From Candidatus Methanohalarchaeum thermophilum (GTDB lineage Archaea > Halobacteriota > Methanonatronarchaeia > Methanonatronarchaeales > Methanonatronarchaeaceae): a stretch of 64,000 bases of DNA. Under the pieces are notes generated by a model, which was not told where the DNA came from, made no database searches, and saw only the letters and a list, made by a program, of their open reading frames with translations. This document shows positions 27,899 through 36,982 of the stretch, one piece after another. The stretch covers positions 1,491,169 to 1,555,168 of the forward strand of contig MSDW01000001.1 in NCBI GenBank assembly GCA_001914405.1, written 5' to 3'. Each line of letters begins with the position of its first letter. The first letter of the stretch is position 1. The position numbers and the translations under genes are program-made.

Positions 27899-29329
27899 TC
27901 ATAGTGACATAAATAGTGGGGTTATAAATATTTCGATAAATCCTGCTAAAATAAATAGTGGTAATAATCCTGTTATAATTTTTAGATATTTCTTCAAGTT
28001 TGAGCTAAATTTTTTTAAGGTTATTTTTTTGGTGATAAGTTTTATTGAATCTATGCCTATTTTTATTCCTATTGCTCCGGCTATAGCTAATGCGGGTAAT
28101 TCTATTACTCCGTGTGGTAGTATACCTAGTAGAAGGGTTCTTAAGTCTTCTGTTAGTAGTCTTGCTAATCCGATTATGTATCCATTGTAGAAAAGTGATC
28201 CAATTGGTGGTATACCTAGGAATATTCCGCTGAAAGCTGTTCTGAATGCGACTATCCAGTTATGTAATGTGATATTTATGAAATCGAGGAAATTTAATTG
28301 GGCTATTTCTCCTAGTGGTAGGTTAATTTCTTTAAACCATTCTTTTTGATTAAGGCCGTAGAGGATTCCTGCGATTAATGGTAAGAATGATATTAGAACG
28401 AATTGAATGTGTCTTTTTGAAAATAAAAGTGTTTTTTTGGTATTTTTTAGGATTTTTTTGATGATTGATTTGAAGTCTAGATATGTTTCTTGGGTTTTAA
28501 TTTCGTTTTCGGCTGCTAGATATATCAATACCTTTGAGATGGAGAGGAATGGCAATACAATAAATATTTGAAGTAGATTTAAAACTCCTGAACTTATTGT
28601 GGAACTGAAGACTGTGGATATAATAGCTGAGAGAATAAATATTAGTATTGAAACAATAATATAGGATATAGTTACTATAAAATTTTTTCTGGCATAATTA
28701 AAGCTTTTATGCAATCCTTCTAGTAAATTTAGTTTGTTTAAAACAATTGTTTCATATGAAAAGAGAAATATGAATACATAAGCTAGAATTAAAACTAATA
28801 GGTTAACTAAAGAGATAAAAACCCTGAACAGGAGGGAAAGATTGAGTGAAAAAATAGAAATAAAGAATAAAAACCCGGTGAAAAGACTTAGAAAGACATT
28901 TAATTTAAGTATATTCCAGAAATTTTTTCTAATTCCTTTTAGGCCATAGTAAAGTGTTTTATCTCTATTATTTACTAGCCCACCTACCATGTAAATCAAA
29001 CCAGGATATAATGCACTTATAGAGATCAGTAAGATCAAAAAAGACAATAAAATAAAAACTGAGGTAACTAAGACGACATTAGGGTCCTGTACAATTAAAT
29101 TATAGGACCTAGTTATCTCTCCTGTGTTAACTAGGTTTATTAATTCACTTAATTTACTTGATGCCCTCAGATCATTTATAATAAACTGTAAACAAGTAAA
29201 AAATAAAACCTGAATCAAAACGCTAATACTTGAAATAAGTATAAAAAAAGGAATCAGATCCCAGAATCGGTCTACGTAAATATCCTTGGTTTTTTTAAAG
29301 CAATTTATTAAGTTAACTTTATTAGTCAT
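27899..29329 (-). CDS. Two-domain membrane protein with C-terminal SpoIIM domain
   Basis: 476 residues. Residues 1-260 hold six hydrophobic segments in an unrecognised membrane domain (start NCFKKTKDIYVDRFWDLIPF). Residues about 290-450 match the SpoIIM family: FLPLIAGILYGL, HNWIVAFRTAFSGIFLGIPP, NGYIIGLARLL and GILPHGVIELPALAIAGAIG. SpoIIM-like proteins are thought to act in membrane or cell-wall processes; the archaeal role is unknown. Last gene of an operon, 14 bases after pyrK. Confidence 0.75.
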   Translation of the reverse strand: MTNKVNLINCFKKTKDIYVDRFWDLIPFFILISSISVLIQVLFFTCLQFIINDLRASSKLSELINLVNTGEITRSYNLIVQDPNVVLVTSVFILLSFLILLISISALYPGLIYMVGGLVNNRDKTLYYGLKGIRKNFWNILKLNVFLSLFTGFLFFISIFSLNLSLLFRVFISLVNLLVLILAYVFIFLFSYETIVLNKLNLLEGLHKSFNYARKNFIVTISYIIVSILIFILSAIISTVFSSTISSGVLNLLQIFIVLPFLSISKVLIYLAAENEIKTQETYLDFKSIIKKILKNTKKTLLFSKRHIQFVLISFLPLIAGILYGLNQKEWFKEINLPLGEIAQLNFLDFINITLHNWIVAFRTAFSGIFLGIPPIGSLFYNGYIIGLARLLTEDLRTLLLGILPHGVIELPALAIAGAIGIKIGIDSIKLITKKITLKKFSSNLKKYLKIITGLLPLFILAGFIEIFITPLFMSL

Positions 29330-29343
29330 TGTGATTGAATTAA

Positions 29344-30105
29344 TTAAATATATTCCTTTCTTCCAGAGCTATCACGTCTGTACTCACCAAACTCAGTGTC
29401 TACCAATTCTTCTTTGCTGAAGATAGGGCCATCAACACATAGCCTAGTTCCATCAGGGTCCATGCAGCAGGAACCACAGATCCCTACACCACATTTAATG
29501 TATCTATGTAAACTAAATTCAGCATATATATCGGTTTCTCTTACCTGTTTGAATAGATTATAGAGCATTGGTTCAGGGCCACAGGCATAAAGTGAATCAT
29601 ATTTATTGATTTCTTCAATAGCTTCAGTTATATATCCTTCGTATCCACTAGATCCGTCTTCCGTCGATACGAATACATCACCATATCCCTCTAATTCGTC
29701 AAGATAAATTAATTCATCGCTATTTAAGGCACCAAGTCCAATCGATAAATCATGATCTCTTGCTTCCTTCGCTAAAGGAAGCAAAGGAGCTATTCCAACT
29801 CCTCCACCAACAATTAAAATCTTTTCCCCATTAACTGAAAAAGAAGAACCATAAGGACCTCTAATACCTAAATAATCTCCTTCTTCTAATTTAAACATTG
29901 ACTTAGTAGCTTCTCCTACTCTCCTTACCGTTATCTCAAGTGGATCTATGCTAGAAGGCGACATAGGTATCTCATCCACACCCTTAACCCAGATCATTAA
30001 AAACTGACCAGGTTCTGCATCAATAACTTCGTCAAAAACAAATCTCTTGATATCTGGAGCTTCTTGTTCCACCCTTTTAATTCTGAAATTATCTGGCCTA
30101 TCCAT
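29344..30105 (-). CDS. pyrK: Dihydroorotate dehydrogenase electron-transfer subunit
   Basis: 253 residues. It carries FAD and a 2Fe-2S cluster and passes electrons between NAD and PyrD. FAD-binding region about 1-95, NAD-binding IVGGGVGIAPLLPLAKEA, then the cluster cysteines CGVGICGSCC...C. Its partner pyrD is about 5 kb away (35146) rather than adjacent. It starts six bases after the upstream glycosyltransferase stop, in the same operon. Confidence 0.9.
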   Translation of the reverse strand: MDRPDNFRIKRVEQEAPDIKRFVFDEVIDAEPGQFLMIWVKGVDEIPMSPSSIDPLEITVRRVGEATKSMFKLEEGDYLGIRGPYGSSFSVNGEKILIVGGGVGIAPLLPLAKEARDHDLSIGLGALNSDELIYLDELEGYGDVFVSTEDGSSGYEGYITEAIEEINKYDSLYACGPEPMLYNLFKQVRETDIYAEFSLHRYIKCGVGICGSCCMDPDGTRLCVDGPIFSKEELVDTEFGEYRRDSSGRKEYI

Positions 30106-30110
30106 ATTCC

Positions 30111-31202
30111 TTACACTCCCTCAGTTATCCTCTCATAAATATTAATTAATTTTTTAATAGAACTTTTAACGGAATGATTTTTGATATAATCTTTCGATTT
30201 TTGACTTAATTCACCTTTACTCTCTAAAACTTTCTCAATCTTTTCTTCAAGTTCATCAATGTCACCTGGCTCATATTTGTACCCATTAACGCCATCCACT
30301 ATTGTTTCCGTCAACGCTTTCTTATCTGCACCAACTACTGGGGTACCACATGCATTAGCTTCTAAAGCAACTAAACCTTGGGTTTCCGCTATAGATGGAA
30401 AGACAAATACATCAATAGAAGAATAAAAGCTAGGAAGTTTTTCCCTGTCTAAGAAACCAAGTAATTTCACATTTTCCAAATCCGAGGCCATTTTTTTATA
30501 ATTTGATCGATAAGGCCCGTTCCCACCTAACAAAAAGGTATACTCCGGAAACCTCTTCGCGACATTGATTATATCTGATAAGTTTTTTTCCTTACTATGT
30601 CTTCCACTATAACCGATCAATTTATTACCAAATTTTTCCTTGAAAACGGGGTTACTTGGCTTGAAAAAATCCCTATTCACCCCGTTTTCTAATACCTCGA
30701 TTTTTCTAACTCCCTTCTTATTCATTTCTTCCTTAATTACCTTAGAGGGAACCGTAACGACCTCTGCAGAATTGAAAAATCTTTTCTCCCATCTCCGATA
30801 TAAATAGATTAAACTCTTTTTTAGCATCTTTTTGCTAACTAAATAATCAATATAGTCCTCTGGAAATGTGTGATGGGTACTAACCCTAGGTATATTTCTT
30901 TTCCTTGAGATATAAGCTCCAAGAAAACTAACTGAAAAGGGAGAATGAGTATGAATTAAATCCAGTTCACCTATTTTATCACTAATTTTCTGTGGTAAAC
31001 CTATTCTATAGCCGTCGTAGAAAGGAAAAGATACTGATTTAACTCCGAATTCATTTTCTCCCTCTTCATAGTTCTCTGAACTAGGAAAAACAACTTTAAC
31101 TTCGTGACCTCTTTCTAACAACTTTCTTTTCCAAAGAGAAATAGTATAGGTTACTCCATTTATTTGAGGAAAATAAGAATCAGTGAACATTCCTATTTTC
31201 AT
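30111..31202 (-). CDS. GT4 glycosyltransferase, diglycosyl-lipid synthase-like
   Basis: 363 residues, GT-B fold. N-terminal acceptor domain MKIGMFTDSYFPQINGVTYT and donor domain with YSGRHSKEKNL, FVFPSIAETQGLVALEANAC (E-x7-E signature). The opening and HTHSPFSVSFLGAY resemble 1,2-diacylglycerol glucosyltransferases and relatives, so a glycolipid role is likely but the sugar is unknown. It overlaps the upstream GT gene by four bases. Confidence 0.8.
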   Translation of the reverse strand: MKIGMFTDSYFPQINGVTYTISLWKRKLLERGHEVKVVFPSSENYEEGENEFGVKSVSFPFYDGYRIGLPQKISDKIGELDLIHTHSPFSVSFLGAYISRKRNIPRVSTHHTFPEDYIDYLVSKKMLKKSLIYLYRRWEKRFFNSAEVVTVPSKVIKEEMNKKGVRKIEVLENGVNRDFFKPSNPVFKEKFGNKLIGYSGRHSKEKNLSDIINVAKRFPEYTFLLGGNGPYRSNYKKMASDLENVKLLGFLDREKLPSFYSSIDVFVFPSIAETQGLVALEANACGTPVVGADKKALTETIVDGVNGYKYEPGDIDELEEKIEKVLESKGELSQKSKDYIKNHSVKSSIKKLINIYERITEGV

Positions 31203-32197
31203 CTTTGGATACTCCTGTATATTTCAATTAGCTTCTCCCCAATTTTATCTAAACTATGGTTTTTAGCAATTTTTTGTGCCTCTTCCCCTAGTTTATTTCT
31301 TTTATCAGCATCTTCTATCAAATCGTCAACTGCATCAACAAATTCGTTGAAAGAATTACACTTAACGCAATTCTTTTGATCTTCAAAGTGGCTAAAACCT
31401 GGGATATCTCTCAGGATCATGGGAAGACCACATGAAGCAGCTTCAAGAGCTGCAATACCTTGGTTTTCGTTATGACTAGGAAATAAAAATATATCCCCGG
31501 CAGAATAAGCACCTAAAATGTTATCAATCTTACCAGTAAAGTGTAAATTTTCTGGAGAATTCTTTAAGATATCCTTTACTTCCCTGTCCTGTAGACGCTT
31601 ATATTTAGGACCAAACCAGACAAAATTTTGATCAGGGAACTTCTCAGCGACTTTCAAAAAAGTTTTAATACCTTTTCTCTTAAAAACCCCTCCAACCGAA
31701 AAAATAACTAACCCATCTAAGTCAAACCTATCTCTTATGCTTTCACCTAAATCAGGGTCACAGCAAAATTTATCAAAATGAATCCCATTACTAATGACTA
31801 TAGGATCCCGATCTAAGTTGTAGTTTTTCAATAAGTCCTTTGTAAACATTGAAGGACACAAAAGAGCATCTCCTTGGTCATAAAAATAACTTAAATACTT
31901 CTTCAAGAGCCCTGAAAGTTTGCTACTGAATCTATAACTACCACTAAAATCCTCTGCCGTTGTATGAGCATGAATAACCAAATTTTTATTCATTAAACTA
32001 GTTTTCTTAGCATAATAAAATGAAAAAGGCCCAATAGTATTTAAATGAAGTATATCATACTCATCTCTAGGATTCGAAGTTACTTCAACTCCATTATTTC
32101 TTAAAGCCTTTCTCTGGTTCTGTACAGCAGAACCAATCCCACTAGCCTCAAAAAATTTCTCTAACTCAAGGTAAACACAAACTTTTAGATCCGTCAT
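31199..32197 (-). CDS. GT4 glycosyltransferase
   Basis: 332 residues from the ATG at 32197 (a GTG at 32209 would add four residues). GT-B fold: SGIGSAVQNQRKALRNNGVE, LHLNTIGPFSFYYA, and donor domain FPSHNENQGIAALEAASCGL with the E-x7-E motif. First gene of an operon with a second GT4, pyrK and spoIIM. Adjacent pairs of such GT4 enzymes build mono- and di-glycosyl lipids in Gram-positive bacteria; by analogy these may glycosylate archaeol. Confidence 0.78.
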   Translation of the reverse strand: MTDLKVCVYLELEKFFEASGIGSAVQNQRKALRNNGVEVTSNPRDEYDILHLNTIGPFSFYYAKKTSLMNKNLVIHAHTTAEDFSGSYRFSSKLSGLLKKYLSYFYDQGDALLCPSMFTKDLLKNYNLDRDPIVISNGIHFDKFCCDPDLGESIRDRFDLDGLVIFSVGGVFKRKGIKTFLKVAEKFPDQNFVWFGPKYKRLQDREVKDILKNSPENLHFTGKIDNILGAYSAGDIFLFPSHNENQGIAALEAASCGLPMILRDIPGFSHFEDQKNCVKCNSFNEFVDAVDDLIEDADKRNKLGEEAQKIAKNHSLDKIGEKLIEIYRSIQR

Positions 32198-32448
32198 TTT
32201 ACACCGCACTAATCAAATTTTATATTATCATGAATATAAAAACAAATCAAGTAAACTAATCCATTCTATTCTACACTATTCAATAAGCTACTGAATAAAC
32301 CAAGTTTTCCAATATTTTCCCTTTTTTCGAATATCTTCCTATTCTAACTTCTTTCAAAAATCCGTTCCATTAATATAATTTTTGGGGCATTATAAAACAA
32401 AACTACATCAAAAACCATTTCAGTTCTATAATATTTAAATTTCTATAG
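32198..32448. other. Intergenic, no gene seen
   Basis: AT-rich upstream region of the glycosyltransferase operon, probably with its promoter. No other structure recognised. Confidence 0.3.
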
Positions 32449-32744
32449 TATTTAAGGCAGAGAACCCTACGGCTTTGACGTGAATGTGAATGCTGACAAT
32501 TTTATGTTGTGGGAGTGACGGACTTTTTATACCTCCCAAAGGGAGCCTCCTTTGGGTAACTGGTCTCTGTATATATAGTCTTCCAAGGCCTTTTCCCTCT
32601 TTTGGGTGAGAGTGACGGTAGCCGGGGCCCCGTGAACGGGCCGACTGTCATTCCTCGTACACCGCTCGAGGCTATCACACCGAGGTATACAGGATATATT
32701 AGTTAATCTGAGGGAAGCCCCTCAACTCACCCGAGGGTTAGATC
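32449..32744 (+). mobile_element. Family C non-coding element, copy 2
   Basis: About 296 bp, similar to 3841-4141, especially the block GACGGTAGCCGGGGCCCC through GAGGTATACAGGATAT. It differs in the variable middle (32495-32580) while keeping GGTAACTGGTCTCTGTAT-like spacing. First of three different elements in a row. Confidence 0.65.
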
Positions 32745-32773
32745 ATATAGTAACCTCTTAGAGGTGGAAACTA

Positions 32774-33188
32774 GTGAAGTGACCCCTACCTAGATCAAGG
32801 ATTTAGGAATCGGGTTTCCTTGTGAGGCCTTATCTGTGAGGGGAGTTTGCCTTCTTCACTGAGTTTGTCTCATAGACCCAGTCAGCAAGGGAAGTTGCGC
32901 TTTGAAGAAAGAATTGAATTAGAGCAGATACGCAGATACAGGAGCCCATATATTAGCACATAGTGGCTTCTCTTATTTCTCAATGGTTGCTCCACACCAA
33001 CCACCTGGACCCTACTCCAAAACTGTTTCGGGGTTACCCTATAGAGTTGTCTTTAAAAAAGGATTGTTTTTTGTTCAAGGCAGACTCCCAACCAATTGCC
33101 AGCTTTAATTGGTCTTAGAACCATTTAACATTTAGTGGTTAATTCATAATCCACCTAAATCAAAGATTTAGTCTTCTCAACCATTAGG
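32774..33188 (-). mobile_element. Family A non-coding element, copy near 33 kb
   Basis: 415 bp on the minus strand, left end next to TTAT (complement 33189-33192). Hairpin arms ACTGGG with CTCAGT (one G-T pair), ATAAGGCCTCAC, and right end GGGGTCACTTCAC. Interior GGTGTGGAGCAACC and GAAACAGTTTTGG align with other copies. Confidence 0.78.
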
Positions 33189-33271
33189 ATAATTCAAAGA
33201 TCCTGAAGAAATAGACGGAAAAAATCTTCTCAAGGAAAAAGATACATTAGACATAAGGACTCATTTTTTAC

Positions 33272-33597
33272 CTTAATGGTTGGGAAAACTCTTTCCCAAG
33301 ATCTTTGTTTTTGGTAGGAGGGATGAATCAATTCATAAGGGTTAAATGGCTTCGTGTCTTAGATTTTGGCTGTAGGCAGGGGTTGTAACCGAACCAATAG
33401 CCCGTGGCTGGATTAGGGCCTCTGTACCCGTTTTTGGGTGTATATTTCCTTGGCTGAGCCAGGGAATCTCCACTAAAAAGCTTCTTGGATAACCCTGGTC
33501 CTGGACTGAGATGATTTGACGGTGGCAAGAAGTGAAGCTCCCTGGACTCTGGAACCCTCTTTCCAAGATCTCTAGTTTTGGTGGGGGAGGAAGTCAC
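33272..33597 (+). mobile_element. Family B non-coding element, copy 2
   Basis: 326 bp, preceded by TTAC (33268-33271), the only non-TTAT site among the full copies with a readable left end. Left-end hairpin ends GATGAATCAATTC; interior AGGGGTTGTAACCGAA, hairpin TACCC/GGGTG, CTTCTTGGATAACCC paired with GGCAAGAAG; right end GAGGAAGTCAC. Confidence 0.78.
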
Positions 33598-33810
33598 CGA
33601 AGCAATAGATTTTTCAACTAATCAATAATTTATTGGTTAGATAAATTTACTAGTGGGTAAAGTATATCTTTATTAATTAGGCTGGGGTGTATTTTAGGGT
33701 AATTTTTCTTGCCTGAAGAGGTAACTTTTTAGTAGATATATAAGGGAATTTTTTTGTCTATAATAAATGGGTTTGGTTTGAAATCAGAAAATAAATAATT
33801 GTGGTTATCA
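33598..33810. promoter_or_regulatory. Upstream region of the flippase-like gene
   Basis: Just upstream of the coding sequence, AT-rich DNA with AGATATATAAGGG (about 33736-33748) is a possible TATA box. No gene seen. Confidence 0.3.
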
Positions 33811-34818
33811 ATGAAGAAAACGAGAAAATTAGTTTTAATATCTTTGATAATAAGCGCTATTTCGATTGGAATAGTTATATATTTTACTTCTTCTAAAGGG
33901 ATTCTAGATAAGCTAAGACGGATTGATCCGTTTTTTCTTTCCTTAGCTATTTTAGCTCATGTTGGACAATGGGTTTTTTGGGGTTTACGCGTAGAGATTT
34001 TTGCCAGAGCCTCCGAACTGGATTTAGGGCTAAGGAAAAGTTTAGAAATAGTTTTATCGAGTACATTTGCCGCTTGTATTACTCCCTCTTACGCTGGTGG
34101 AGAACCAATTAGAATATATCTATTAGGGAAAGAGGAAGATAGTTCAGCAGGTCTAGCTAGTGCTATAGTGTTTGGTGAGAGAGCTCTTGATATAGTTTTC
34201 TTAATAATCTTTGGTTCGTTTAGTATGTTTGCATTAAGGAGTGTTGTTTCTTCTACTGCAGGTTTAAATTTGGGTTTTCTTTTTGCTTCTTTCCTCCTTG
34301 CCTTGGCTGCTGTTCTATTATTAATTGGGTTATTTAGGCCTAGTTTCATCAAATGGTTTATGTCCTTAGTTGAGGGGCCGATTGAAAAGGTTAGACCAGG
34401 GGTAATGAAAAGGATATATAAAGAAATTGATTCTTTTAATCAGAGTCTTTGGATATTTATTAAGGAGGGTAAAATTTATCTTCTAGTTGGTTTTATTTGT
34501 ACGATCTTACTTTGGGGATTGGAATTTAGTGTGCCTTATCTCTTGATAACGGGATTGGGTGGAGAAATTGATTTCATTACTGCTTGGTCTGCTTATGCTT
34601 TGATATTAGTTTTAGTGATGGTTCCAGCCACTCCTGGAGGAAGTGGAATAGCTGAGGTTGGAGCATCAGTAATTTATCCATCGATTGGACAGATTGTAGC
34701 CCTACCAGCTTTTGTCATAATCTGGAGGTTTATAACATATTACCTGAATATAGGTGTAGGTGGATTTGTTAGTGCCAAGGTATTGAAGGATCTTTCAAGG
34801 ATAGAGGAAGAAATATGA
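33811..34818 (+). CDS. Flippase-like membrane protein (LPG synthase TM region/UPF0104)
   Basis: 335 residues from ATG 33811 (a TTG at 33799 would add four). Seven or eight membrane helices. Family marks: FAACITPSYAGGEPIRIYLL, GERALDIVFLI, and VPATPGGSGIAEVG. The family includes the membrane domain of lysylphosphatidylglycerol synthases and haloarchaeal AglD-related proteins, thought to flip or handle lipid-linked molecules. Substrate unknown; the lipid glycosyltransferase operon is nearby, with three mobile elements between. Confidence 0.8.
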   Translation: MKKTRKLVLISLIISAISIGIVIYFTSSKGILDKLRRIDPFFLSLAILAHVGQWVFWGLRVEIFARASELDLGLRKSLEIVLSSTFAACITPSYAGGEPIRIYLLGKEEDSSAGLASAIVFGERALDIVFLIIFGSFSMFALRSVVSSTAGLNLGFLFASFLLALAAVLLLIGLFRPSFIKWFMSLVEGPIEKVRPGVMKRIYKEIDSFNQSLWIFIKEGKIYLLVGFICTILLWGLEFSVPYLLITGLGGEIDFITAWSAYALILVLVMVPATPGGSGIAEVGASVIYPSIGQIVALPAFVIIWRFITYYLNIGVGGFVSAKVLKDLSRIEEEI

Positions 34819-34832
34819 GATTTAACTAAATA

Positions 34833-34882
34833 GGGTGAGAAATCTCTATCCTTGATCTTTGATTTAGGTTAGGGATGAATCA
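34833..34882 (+). repeat. Orphan IS605-type left end
   Basis: GGTGAGAAATCTCTATCCTT then GGTTAGGGATGAATCA matches the left ends of the elements at 2355, 15216 and 60643. No right end follows, so this is a leftover. Confidence 0.55.
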
Positions 34883-34926
34883 CTACAACCTTTTTTATAT
34901 AAAAAACAATATTATCTATGTGAACT

Positions 34927-35049
34927 ATGAAAACAAAAGCTATAACTATTAGAGAAGACCAAGTTGATTGGTTGGAAGAAAACCACATCAATCTCTCAAG
35001 CTTAGTTAGAGAAAAAATAGATGAAGAAATGAAGGAAGATGGAAGCTGA
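34927..35049 (+). CDS. Small ribbon-helix-helix-like protein
   Basis: 40 residues: a beta strand KAITIREDQVDWL followed by two helices with NLSSLVREKIDEEM, the pattern of short archaeal ribbon-helix-helix proteins, which bind DNA as dimers. TATATAAAAAA at about 34895-34905 lies upstream as a probable TATA box. An overlapping second frame from ATG 35038 (MEAELKKPSFAGYWNPQKEK) could be a tiny coupled gene or a frameshifted extension. Confidence 0.55.
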   Translation: MKTKAITIREDQVDWLEENHINLSSLVREKIDEEMKEDGS

Positions 35050-35145
35050 ACTGAAAAAACCATCGTTTGCAGGATACTGGAACCCACAAAAAGAAAAAAA
35101 GGATTACTAATCAATAGTTAGGTAGGTGAGGAGGTTAAGTGGAAT

Positions 35146-36051
35146 TTAGTATCTATGTGATATACCTTTTATTTCATCGATTGAATTAAATCCTTCTTTC
35201 TTTAGGAACTCTATAATGCCTTTTTTCACTTCTTCAAATATGTTAAGTCCTTTTGAGATTCCACTTCCTATCTGAATGGCACTGGAGCCAGCCATAATAA
35301 GTTTTATAGCGTTTTCCCAGTTGTAGACTCCTCCTACTCCGATAACAGGGATTTCAACAGCTTTATAAATATCATAGACACATTTTAGGGCAATAGGGTT
35401 AATTGCTTCACCTGAAATCCCGCCTTTTTTATTGCTCAAGATTGGTCTACCACTTTTTATGTCTATTTCCATTCCTTCAACTGTATTAATTGCAACAATT
35501 GCGTTAGCTCCACTTTTTTCAGCCACCTTTGCTTTCTTATCGATCTCTTCTATATCTGGAGAAAGTTTGGCCCAAATAGGTTTATTTGTCTCTTTTCTTG
35601 CTCCTATAATATAACTTTCCACTAGACTACTTTCCTTACAGATTATTCCGCCTTCAACATTTGGACAACTTAGGTTAACTTCAAATCCATCCACGTAATC
35701 ATTTAATAATGATACAACTTCTTTCAGTTCCTCTATTTTTTCTCCAGAGACACTTGCTATTATTGGTTTTTTGATGTCTTTTAGATCTTTTAATTCTTCA
35801 ATAAATTCACTAGCCCCTGGGTTTGGTAATCCCATCGCATTTAGATAACTAGAATTTGCTTCAAGTAGAACTGGTCCATTATGGCCTTTCTTGGGTGGTT
35901 TTGTTATAGTTTTGGTTACTAAGCCACCAGCACCATGATTACTTACATTTTTTAACGAGCTACCAGTAGTCCCTAGAATTCCTGCTGCCAACATAACTGG
36001 ATTCTCAAAATCTAATCCATTAATCTGGGTTTCTAGATCCAAAAAGCTCAT
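35146..36051 (-). CDS. pyrD: Dihydroorotate dehydrogenase, class 1B catalytic subunit
   Basis: 301 residues. FMN enzyme of pyrimidine synthesis that works with PyrK. Marks: PVMLAAGILGTTGS, GLVTKTITKPPKKGHNGPVL, NAMGLPNPG, the catalytic Cys in FEVNLSCPNVEGG, AKLSPDI, and the FMN phosphate site VIGVGGV...IMAGSSAIQIGS. Single gene, divergent from nop5. Confidence 0.95.
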   Translation of the reverse strand: MSFLDLETQINGLDFENPVMLAAGILGTTGSSLKNVSNHGAGGLVTKTITKPPKKGHNGPVLLEANSSYLNAMGLPNPGASEFIEELKDLKDIKKPIIASVSGEKIEELKEVVSLLNDYVDGFEVNLSCPNVEGGIICKESSLVESYIIGARKETNKPIWAKLSPDIEEIDKKAKVAEKSGANAIVAINTVEGMEIDIKSGRPILSNKKGGISGEAINPIALKCVYDIYKAVEIPVIGVGGVYNWENAIKLIMAGSSAIQIGSGISKGLNIFEEVKKGIIEFLKKEGFNSIDEIKGISHRY

Positions 36052-36094
36052 ACCCCCTTGATGTTTTTAATTAACTAGACAAAAAATGATGTAG

Positions 36095-36982
36095 ATGTAT
36101 ATAATTAAAACTTGGTTTGGAGTTTTCGTGGTGGACGGACAAGATATTGTTGAAGAAAATTTTTATGATAAAAATGTTAGTAACCTGGTTAGAAAAAACT
36201 CAATCGATGAAACGGAGGAAGAAAGAGAAATCAAAGAGAAGTATTCACTTAAAAAACTGGAACCTGAAGAGAAAAAACAATGTAAACAAAAGATTTTCGA
36301 AAAATATATTCATAGATACGAAGATATAAAAAAAGATTTTTTCTGTGAATTAAGTGAAAAAAAAACTAGAGAAAAATTAAGACAGAAAGGAGATAGCATA
36401 ATAAGATCAATAAATGTTTTAAATGACTTAAATAAATCTTTGGGTTTACTAAATCAATCAGTTGAGGAATGGGCTTCGATTGAGATGGAAATAGAAGAAG
36501 CTAAAAAGGAGGAAGAATTAGATGAAGAATCAGGTTCTGGGGCATTAGAAAACACACTTGAAGAACTGGAAAGTCTTAAGGAAACCAAAAAGTCCATAGA
36601 AGAATATGTTGAAATGGAAATGAATGATTTTGCTCCAAATATATCGGAGATAGCTGGGGAGATATTGGGTGCGAAATTGATCAAGAGGGCTGGAGGCCTT
36701 GAGAAGTTAGCTAAATTGCCAGCTAGTACTATACAAGTATTAGGGGCTGAAAAAGCTTTCTTTAGGTTTAAGAGAAAAGGAGATTCGCCACCAAAACATG
36801 GTTTGATATTTGAACATCCTTACATCAAAAGAACTAAATATGATAAAAGAGGTAAGATAGCTAGAAAGTTAGCTTCAACGATAGCAATAGCAGCAAGAAT
36901 AGATTATTTCTCTGGAAAAGATAAATATGAGGGATTAAAGAAGGACTTAGAAAGAAGGGTAAAGGAGGTTCGTGGAAATTAA
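36095..36982 (+). CDS. nop5: Nop5/Nop56 core protein of C/D guide RNPs
   Basis: 295 residues, shorter than many homologues. It bridges L7Ae-bound C/D RNA and fibrillarin. A reduced N-terminal fibrillarin-binding part, a coiled coil (about 85-175, NVLNDLNKSLGLLNQSVEEW), then the Nop domain: APNISEIAGEILGAKLI, STIQVLGAEKAFFRF and HPYIKRT. It overlaps the fibrillarin gene by 11 bases. Confidence 0.93.
   Translation: MYIIKTWFGVFVVDGQDIVEENFYDKNVSNLVRKNSIDETEEEREIKEKYSLKKLEPEEKKQCKQKIFEKYIHRYEDIKKDFFCELSEKKTREKLRQKGDSIIRSINVLNDLNKSLGLLNQSVEEWASIEMEIEEAKKEEELDEESGSGALENTLEELESLKETKKSIEEYVEMEMNDFAPNISEIAGEILGAKLIKRAGGLEKLAKLPASTIQVLGAEKAFFRFKRKGDSPPKHGLIFEHPYIKRTKYDKRGKIARKLASTIAIAARIDYFSGKDKYEGLKKDLERRVKEVRGN

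Noticed and set aside
33328-33597. Minus-strand ORFs of 74-89 codons, also at 2466-2670
   Set aside because: They lie within family B copies and are not conserved in frame between the three copies.
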